The notes beneath the pieces are model-generated. The model was not told the origin of the DNA, made no database searches, and saw only the letters and a program-made list of their open reading frames with translations. Shown piece by piece: positions 56,664 to 64,000 of a stretch of DNA of 64,000 nucleotides (positions are counted from its first letter, which is position 1; each line of letters begins with the position of its first letter). Made by a program: the position numbers and the translations under genes. Where the stretch lies: contig NC_066856.1 in assembly GCF_001640805.2 (NCBI RefSeq), forward strand, positions 16,606,116 through 16,670,115. The letters are read 5' to 3'. The stretch is from Lates calcarifer (Eukaryota; Chordata; Actinopteri; Centropomidae).

Positions 56664-57830
56664 ATACACACACACATATATATATATATATGTATTAATT
56701 TATCAAATGATATAGACCCAATCAATACAGACTAATCCTGGGCCTTGTGGGTCCCCTGGGTAATTGTCTAACTTGGCCAGCTTTGGGATTTGGGCATTAG
56801 TCACACTAATCTGACAACACTGTGTTGATGCTACCTGTGTGCTTTAACAAAGTATAATAATACCAACTTGTGTGTTGTATCATGGCATTTGCAGAAATAA
56901 GATATGATCTAGAGACATGAAAAACATCAAAAAGCAAAACAGTAATTAACAGAAGCAGACACTAAAAGTTGTGTAACATAACCAAAGTGCAGCAGCGAAT
57001 CACTTCAGAGTAATATTCACAGGCTAACAAGCTCTAAATTGATTGGGACTGGTACATGAATGATTCCAGCAGCTGGCACCAGCAGCTGCCGAGTCAAGAT
57101 GAGTACACATACTGAACAGTCTCAACACTTTACATAATGCACACCTAGAGATGATTCACAAGCGTGATGTGTCACCTAAAATAAAAGGTGTCACTTCCAT
57201 CACCTTGTGCTCAGAGATGGCAGCTGCTACCAGGTGGGGGGTCCACCTCTGCTCTTATTTCCAATTACTGAAAGAGTCCAAGAACAAGTTAACGAAACAG
57301 AGGAAGGGAAGAGGAGACTGACTTTAAAGGTTAAAAAACATTAAGGGTGGCGTGGAAAGGGTGGAAGGGAGAGAGGAAAAGTGACTTGATGATGAGAGGT
57401 GACAAAAAAAGAAACGCAGCAGGTGTCTCACTAAAAGGCCAAGCTCAGTGTCTGTGCAGAAATATTCCAGCGTGCGTCACCATTTGTAAAGATATCATGA
57501 TTTGAAAGAGAAATGAAACAGTATTGAATAATCGCTCACCGCTTTTCCCCTTCTCTCTAAGTCAGAGAGGTATATATTTGTCATACAGAAACATACTGTG
57601 CTGTATCAACAGTGGTGGCTCGGTTTGTGTGCAAAGAGAAAAAGTCTCATGTTTTGGTCAGCAGTGGAGGTCCTTAAAGGTCAAACACAACCAAATGCCC
57701 TTTTAAATCCTGATTACATAAAGAGTTCCTCATTAGTCTGTCATGAAGACCATTACCAGTTTGACCTTGCTGAGAGATGGGCTTCCGTTTTCAGGTGTAA
57801 ATCATTTTACTTTCGTTAAAATAAAGCACT
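52660..57830. other. Gene-free region downstream of actinodin, part 1
   Basis: No exon with convincing splice sites and known protein content was found on either strand. It holds a 30-base A run at 56023-56052 and a large alternating-dinucleotide tract at 56602-56696. Unscored conserved non-coding elements cannot be excluded by eye. Confidence 0.45.
56602..56696. repeat. Alternating (GT)n(AT)n(GT)n(AC)n(AT)n tract
   Basis: Purine-pyrimidine alternation over about 95 bases, including a palindromic GTGTGTATACACACAC centre. It is able to form Z-DNA or a cruciform. Confidence 0.9.
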
Positions 57831-57869
57831 TTTTTCATAGCAATCCATCCATTTGCTGCTAAAATATTT

Positions 57870-58260
57870 AGTCTGAACTCTGGTTTCAGGGCATGGTGGC
57901 AGGAGGTTAAGCAAGGTATTCCAGACGTCCCTCTCCACAGCAATGTTTTCCAGTTCCTCCCAGGGGATCCTGAGAAGTTCCCAGGCCAGATGAAATACAT
58001 AATCTCTCTGGTTCTACACTGTTTCCTACCAGTTGGACATGTCTGATAAATCTCCAACTGGAGGCAGCCAGGAGGCATCCTAATCAAATGCCTGACCCAC
58101 CTCAACTGGCTCCTTTCAACACAAAGGAACATGTAGCAGCTCTTCTCTGAGCTCCCTCCAGATGCCAGAGCTCCTAACTCTGTCTCTAAGGCTGAGCCCA
58201 GACACCCTACAAAGGACACTCATTTCAGCCACTTGTATCCACAGATAGTCACTAGGAAGC
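57870..58260 (-). mobile_element. 3' end of a LINE-type retrotransposon (dead)
   Basis: The minus-strand reading holds SQLRWVRHLIRMPPGCLQLE, then YQTCPTGRKQCRTR and later GRNWKTLLWRGTSGIP. This matches the pattern LRWxGHxxRMPPGRLPxE...CPTGRRPxGRPRTRW found at the end of a common fish non-LTR reverse transcriptase. Frame breaks and missing blocks show decay. Confidence 0.7.
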
Positions 58261-59713
58261 TGCCGAACTTATTTTTAGTATTAAAAAGTAATATATTTAG
58301 CAGTGTTGTTGAATTACCCTCTTCATAAACATGACATGGCATTCTGGCTTGCAGTCAATTGTTTTAATGTGAGCGACATTTATATTTGAGTAGAACTTAT
58401 TTCATTGTGTGCTTTGATCAAATATTCTTAGTAAAGTAGCAACACTGCATGAAACACTATTGGATTTGCCTTGAAAATCCATGTCAAAGCTACATTATTG
58501 AAGAGCAACAAATCAGTCTTTAACAAATGAAAAACATCTGCAGCTGTGAGATTATTTCAGCTGTTTCTGATACAATATGACTCACTTATTTTCTTGTTTG
58601 GACAAAAGTAATTACTTCAGGTTGAGCTTGCTGAAATCTGAGACAAAAAATTAAATTAAAAAAAAAACTTGAGACATGGATGTGTGTGGGAGCCCCATGC
58701 TTGCATCATCGCTGTACATAGATTCCATTCACTCACGATCATAGTACAGGAGGTCAGAGGAACCCAGAGTCAGTGATTTTCGGAGGCAGATTTACACAGG
58801 CTCTACTGTATATCTGCAGGATTAGACTGAAGAAGAGTTCACAATATTAACATGAGGGGATTTGAGGGAAACTTTTACCTCTCTCTCCTTTGTTAACTTT
58901 CTAGCAGCCTGACTTTACCTTTGCTCTTGGACGAGGTCATGTGAGACCTGCAGAATCAGTGAAAATGTGATATTTTACTTGTGGACTAACTTTTGGTTGG
59001 CTGTGGTGAAACAGTAGATGTTGACACTGATAATATCTTAAGTATATTTTTTATTGTGATTTAAGTGAGATTTTTCAGCTAAAGGGCAGTTATACTAATT
59101 TTATCCCAGGACAGTGGCTGTTAGACCCCTGCTGTGGGAGGTTGAACACACTTATTTTTAGTAACTGTTTGACCCAAAACTGTCTCTCCAAACAAATGTA
59201 ATGCTTTCATACTCGCAAATTTTTCTTGTACTGAATGTAGAAGGAGATTCTCCTTTTTTTGCAGTGTGGGCTTTTCTTGTTGAAGACATTGGATCTTTTC
59301 TCCCTCTGGTTCAGTCATCAAGGTTCTTCTTGTTCCCCAAGGAAACAGAAACTCTCTTAACAAGGATGAGGGAGAGAAAAATGGAGAGAAAGAGAGACAG
59401 ACGCAAAAACAGAGATACATAGAGAGGGAGGTGGGATGAGGTTGTCTTATCATTGTGAGGCAGGGTCGCTCACAGACAAAAAACCATGACCTAATTTCAT
59501 ACTAAATTTACATGAAAATTACTATTAATTACTTAGAGATATTAGCCACATTGGAAACAATTCTACAATCCACATGCAGACATTATTATGTAAATGTAAT
59601 TTGGCTTCTGTTCCCCGTGTGAGGTGTAGCATGCATGGTTCATCTGGTTGTTGGGGCTTGAAAAACAAACCAAGAAAGAAAGAGTTTGGGAGTTTTTTCA
59701 GGGCCAGATATTA

Positions 59714-59748
59714 CACACACACACACACACACACTCACACACACTATC
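59714..59748. repeat. (CA)n microsatellite
   Basis: CA run with one CT interruption. Confidence 0.9.
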
Positions 59749-59839
59749 CTCTGTGTGTTTCTGTTTTGTCCCCATTTAAAAGTCTTCTGCTTTTGTTTCG
59801 TCCTCTTGTCGTTGTATAACTTGGTGATTAGTTGGATCC

Positions 59840-59960
59840 TGTGCCGCGCGTCGCTTGAGGGCCTCGGCTCTCAGAGGCGGCACGGAGCGGTCGCCGGGCG
59901 ACAGCCGGCGACAGGTTGTCGTGGCAACCTTGGTGTGATAGATGTCCCCCCGCCTCCCGC
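59840..59960. promoter_or_regulatory. Isolated CpG-rich patch with an RFX-type X-box
   Basis: About 120 bases dense in CpG (GCCGCGCGTCGC, CGGTCGCCGGGCGACAG) stand out in AT-rich surroundings. GGTTGTCGTGGCAACC at 59914-59929 is an imperfect palindrome close to the RFX X-box GTTGCCATGGCAAC. It could be a promoter or enhancer of a gene outside the window. No coding exon is recognised beside it. Confidence 0.35.
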
Positions 59961-60488
59961 TGTCGTCCACAGCGAAGCACTGGTGTTTATCTTGCTATCC
60001 TTCGCCGTGAGCACTCATTCATCATCTTGCTGCTCACAGGGGGCACATCCCTTGCTAACGTCTGATTAAATATTAATCACTTTTTTAAACACTGCCAGGT
60101 GTGTGCATTAATGTACAAAAGTGTGTGTGTGTCTTTGGTTTTTGTTCTCCTCTTTCAAGTCCAGTTTGGTAAAGACTGTTATCCATACTTGTTTCCATCT
60201 AGCAGAGAACAGTGGTAACATTTGCTCTGCTTCCCACTGTGTTTCCTTTTTTCCACATTTAATTACAGCAAAGTAATGGAACGCTCTGAAAATTAAATCT
60301 GAAGGGCCATGAAAGTGGAGCAGCCATTTGCTCAGTGTGACAAAGTCAGTTTTGATAAAATTTGTCTGAATATGTAAGCTCCGCGTGTCTCTGAAATATG
60401 TTGGTGCGTCGCTATGTATTCGTTTTCCAAACTTTCCATGTTTGGTCATGAAGCTGTGCCATCTGGAGCCACAATGCCTCAGGTTTAT

Positions 60489-60515
60489 GTGTGTGTGTGT
60501 GTGTGTGTGTGTGTA
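60489..60515. repeat. (GT)n microsatellite
   Basis: Short GT run. Confidence 0.9.
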
Positions 60516-61499
60516 CATGAAGTGGAGAGCAGCTGTCTAAAACAGCAACAGATGGTTCCTCCTCCTCTCTCCTGAGGCCCTTAACATTTAACCCCTGATG
60601 GAGAGAGAACGTGGAGGAGAGAGATGCAAAACAGATTATTATTTAAACCTTTATGTGAGAGGGACAATAAGAGCATGAGTGTTCATTTGTGCAACATTTT
60701 TAATTAACTGTAGCCTTTTTATGAAGCCTTCAGACTTCAGTTTCATTCACTGATATTAATTCTATTACTAAAGACTAAGGCCCTATCTACCAACTTTCCC
60801 CAGGAACTAGGAAGCTTTGGAGGGACTTTGGGTTTCTGCTGCAGGGACCAGGGTCTAAATTAAGTATTGGGGAAAATATTTTTACTCCCAAGAAGTTCCT
60901 ACTCTGAGTAGTTTTGAGGAACCTTTGGGATAGCCTTTTATTTCAGCCACCATTTTTAACGAATCTGTAACTGCACATACATTTTTCATTGTGCTTGAAC
61001 ACATCAACATGGAGTGAGAAAAGAAAGTATGTGACAGACAGACCAATGACAAAGTCCTGGCTTTACTGTGTATTTATGCTAAAGGGGATATGCAGAGGGG
61101 ATTGTAAACAGTGACCCAGAATGACAAAGTACATACAAAAAATTTCCTGCAAGTTAAACAAACTTGCATTATTCAAACCATGAGACACTGAAAAGAGGAA
61201 ATGAGGCAGGAGCTGGCCTTTCTTCAGCCTATGGCAGAAGAAACCAGATGCCAACAGAATAAGCTTTCACTTTAAGTTCATCTTTACAGTTCACATATAA
61301 CAACAATCAAAATGGTGTCATTTTACGTCAGTTTGAAGTGAAATTCACTGAAACATGCATACATAAAGTTGAGGAGTGTATTGAATCATTGGCTGGAGTG
61401 AATGACAAATTGTCCTCATATATTCAAGCTGAAGTCTGCCTTGTTTTGGCCTTGTGCTTTGGGTTGTTGTCATGTGGAAATGTGAATCTTAACACCCAC

Positions 61500-61860
61500 T
61501 CAAGTGCTGTAGAGATAGTTGTCTGCCCAGTCCCTGATGCAGAAAAGCATCACAACAACAGCATGATGCTACCACAGCATCAGGAATCACTGTAGAGATT
61601 GTCCAGGAAATGAGTGGGAGCTGTTTTTTGTCAGATGTACTGTAGTACTTGGCATTCAGGACAAAAAGTTTGATTTCTTGTTTCATTAAATGACAGAATC
61701 TTTTGGATCACTGTCATTTAAGTGCTTTGTGGAAAACCTCAGATGAGCTGTCATTGCTGTTTACTGAGAAGTGCCACAGACAGTTATCAGGCTTCTTCAG
61801 AGCTGAGGAAGCCTCTTGTATGGGAGATGAAATGTTTTTAAGTATCTACAAATGAGTCCA
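61500..61860 (-). mobile_element. DNA-transposon-like relic (Tc1/mariner-type candidate)
   Basis: AGAAAAGCATCACAACAACA then GCATGATGCTACCACAGCAT is, on the minus strand, a decayed form of the GGSIMLWGCF stretch of fish Tc1-type transposases. TTGATTTCTTGTTTCATTAA and the following AATCTTTTGGATCACTGTC fit the next block. It is heavily mutated. A second common fish repeat motif (GAGGAAGCCTCTTGTATG) follows at 61804-61850. Confidence 0.4.
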
Positions 61861-61869
61861 GTTGCCCTT

Positions 61870-64000
61870 GATTCAGCTGAGGGTCTGGATGGCTTAGCAT
61901 CTCAACAGATACAGACCGTCGTCTTCCCATCACTGCAGAGGAAATCTTGTCTGAAAAGGTCACTTTCACATAGAAGTCATGACAATCTCATTAGGTTGGA
62001 CCTGCTGCTATTTCTGTAATGACAACTACATCTTGGCAGATTTGACTGACTGAATGGGAAGTTTTGAAGTTTTTGCAAATTCACTAAACTCAAAAATGGT
62101 TCACCAAAAGTCTGGAAATTGTTCTGGTGCAGATATTGGATGAATGACTCTCCCTCCAGTCTGAGATTGGTAGTGAGTGTCCTGCAAATCACTACCAGGT
62201 ATTAAAAGGTTTTTTTTTTTTAACATGGATATAATTGTCTACCACAGTGAGAGCTCTTCCATCCAATGTCCAAACAAGAGGAAAAACCAGCTGTTTTGAG
62301 GGCTGAGGACATTGCTCAGCACCTTGAATTCCCCAAAAATCACATTCCACTTTGAGAAGTGAGGAAGAATATTGTACAAACTACTTGGGAAGAAGCAAAA
62401 TTAGTCTCTGACAGTTTTCCCCACAGGATCCATCACAGTCCAGCTGAGCCCAGGCTTGCCTTATCTTGTTCACCGTTTTTGTTTGCCAAGATGTTCACAG
62501 CTGGTAACCAGTAGTAAACTTATTCTCAGTTGTTGTTCAGAAAATGAGAAATGTATGCTGTGCTGCTGGTGGCTCTAAATAATGCAAAAATGTAAACATT
62601 GACTGAAAAGCAAAAAATACGTGAGACACAGACTTAGCTGTGAGAGGCCACATGGGTTTCCAGGTAGCCAATAAATATTCAGATTGCTTTCTTTCCTAGA
62701 AGCTTCATTGCTTAGTTTTTTTTTTCCACCGGCACTGTACCTTTTGTCTTTTTGTTCTTTCATATATTTTTACATTCCTGGAATCCTTGCCCATTTTTTA
62801 TTATTGTTTGCCTCTTGAGCAACACCATACATTTTGTACCGCATTATTTCTGTGAATCCAAGCCACACTGTGCATCAACTCTCACACAAGGTTAAAAGGA
62901 AGTGATAATGGGATGCAAGGAGGCAGAGAGAGGGAGTGATTGCATTCAGGCAGGACCTTAAGAGGTCAAGGATATTGGTGAGCGTGTTTTTATATGGTGG
63001 GGATGAGCGGCAGCATCCATCTTGATCGTCACGATCAGTCGCAGGATGGAGAGAAGGACAAAAAAGTGAGAGAGATGGATGGAAGTGAATGGCAGGACGG
63101 ATAAACAAGTGTCACATGGCTCCATGCTCATGTAGCATGTGTGCGTCCAAGTATAGATCAAAGTGTGTGAGTGTGTTGTGCAACTGTTTTGAAGAGTAAT
63201 TTGCTGTGATGAACATTCTCATTACTCAACATGGCCTTTGACATTTCCTTTTGGAGCTCTTTCAGGGCTCCTAAGAAGAGTAGACAAACACAAAAAGCGA
63301 AATGAATGAGCATGAATATGTATGTGCATGTGTATGTGTGTTTAAAGTCTTATTTACAGCAAAGCCCTATTAGCTCACAGCTGTGACTACAGACTAGCAG
63401 CACATGGCCACTGCAACAAAAGGATGCGGACAGTAAGGCAAAAAAAGAAAGAACACACACAAACATATCCTTATGATTTGATGAAATACATAATAAGAGG
63501 GCAAATAAGTGACTGTCACCAGGACCAAACCTGGCAGTTAGAGGAACATAAGAGGAACATGTAATTTGAGCTGTAATTTTATCAACAATTTATAGTTTAA
63601 ATTGTTGGACAACAAAAACTGAAAAAAGTGTTGGTGAGAGTAAAGTGTGAATTTAGCCATGACAAAAGCACAGAACAGGTGATGATGGATGAGTCAAAGC
63701 AGAGATTTCACCAGCTGGGACTTGGTAGTGGGGTCATTATTCTCAAAACACAATGCCTGGGTCATTAAATAGTGTGTGAGCTCTGTCTGACATTTTGTGT
63801 AGCTTTTTCCAAAATTGGACAAACTATTGTGTGTGTGTCTTTAAATGTTTTCACATATGAATAGCATTAGCAGACTTGGCCAGCTGAGTGTGGACGGTGG
63901 TCTAAGCAGTAGGATAGAGTGAGAGCACAAAAGAGGCAGTGCGAGGAAGAAAGGACATCTACCATTAAGAGACAAATGTGGTGAGGGCCTGGTGAAAGTG
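61870..64000. other. Gene-free right edge
   Basis: AT-rich sequence with no recognised exon, RNA gene or long repeat. Short TGTG/TATG runs lie near 63310-63345. Confidence 0.4.

Noticed and set aside
57791..58219. 142-residue minus-strand open frame as a gene
   Set aside because: Its content matches the tail of a non-LTR reverse transcriptase with decay, so it is listed as a mobile element instead.

Overview
This window is vertebrate nuclear DNA, and almost certainly from a ray-finned (teleost) fish. The genes have short exons with GT-AG introns. There are long AT-rich non-coding stretches, many (CA)n/(GT)n microsatellites, relics of fish LINEs and DNA transposons, and an actinodin gene, a fin-fold family that tetrapods have lost.

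Layout from left to right. (1) 1-5.3 kb: the last two coding exons and long 3'UTR of TMEM108 (+). (2) 6.4-10.65 kb: complete CDV3 (+). TMEM108 and CDV3 are also neighbours in human 3q22. (3) 10.8-31.0 kb: on the minus strand, a tandem array of six related small genes (called S1-S6 here) that I cannot assign to any family I know. Each starts with a TATA box and a signal-peptide exon of the form MRGL-x-L. Short phase-0 cassette exons follow, rich in Pro, Thr, Ser and Asn and often carrying N-glycosylation sequons. A tiny last exon ends a few codons in. The predicted mature proteins lack cysteine and have about 60-95 residues. S1-S3 are very recent duplicates with variable numbers of cassettes. 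S4-S5 are a second, densely sequon-bearing subfamily. S6 is a truncated, mutated relic. (4) 31.4-32.1 kb: transposon-like relics. (5) 33.1-36.5 kb: a complete apolipoprotein D-type lipocalin (+). (6) 37.0-40.2 kb: otospiralin (+), with an L2-type LINE relic in its second intron. (7) 40.5-43.9 kb: COPS9, the smallest COP9 signalosome subunit (+). OTOS and COPS9 are also neighbours in human 2q37. (8) 45.6-52.6 kb: an actinodin gene (+), with a reading-frame problem in its signal-peptide exon. (9) 52.65-64 kb: no gene that I can support, only transposon relics, microsatellites and one isolated CpG-rich patch with an RFX-type X-box.

The genes do not form a pathway. TMEM108, CDV3 and COPS9 are intracellular or membrane genes. 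The S array, apoD, otospiralin and actinodin all encode secreted proteins. The S array is the best candidate for something undescribed: a modular, fast-changing secreted glycoprotein family built from symmetrical exons under a shared compact promoter. No searches were run. All exon coordinates come from reading splice sites and frames, and names for known genes rest on recognised protein sequence.
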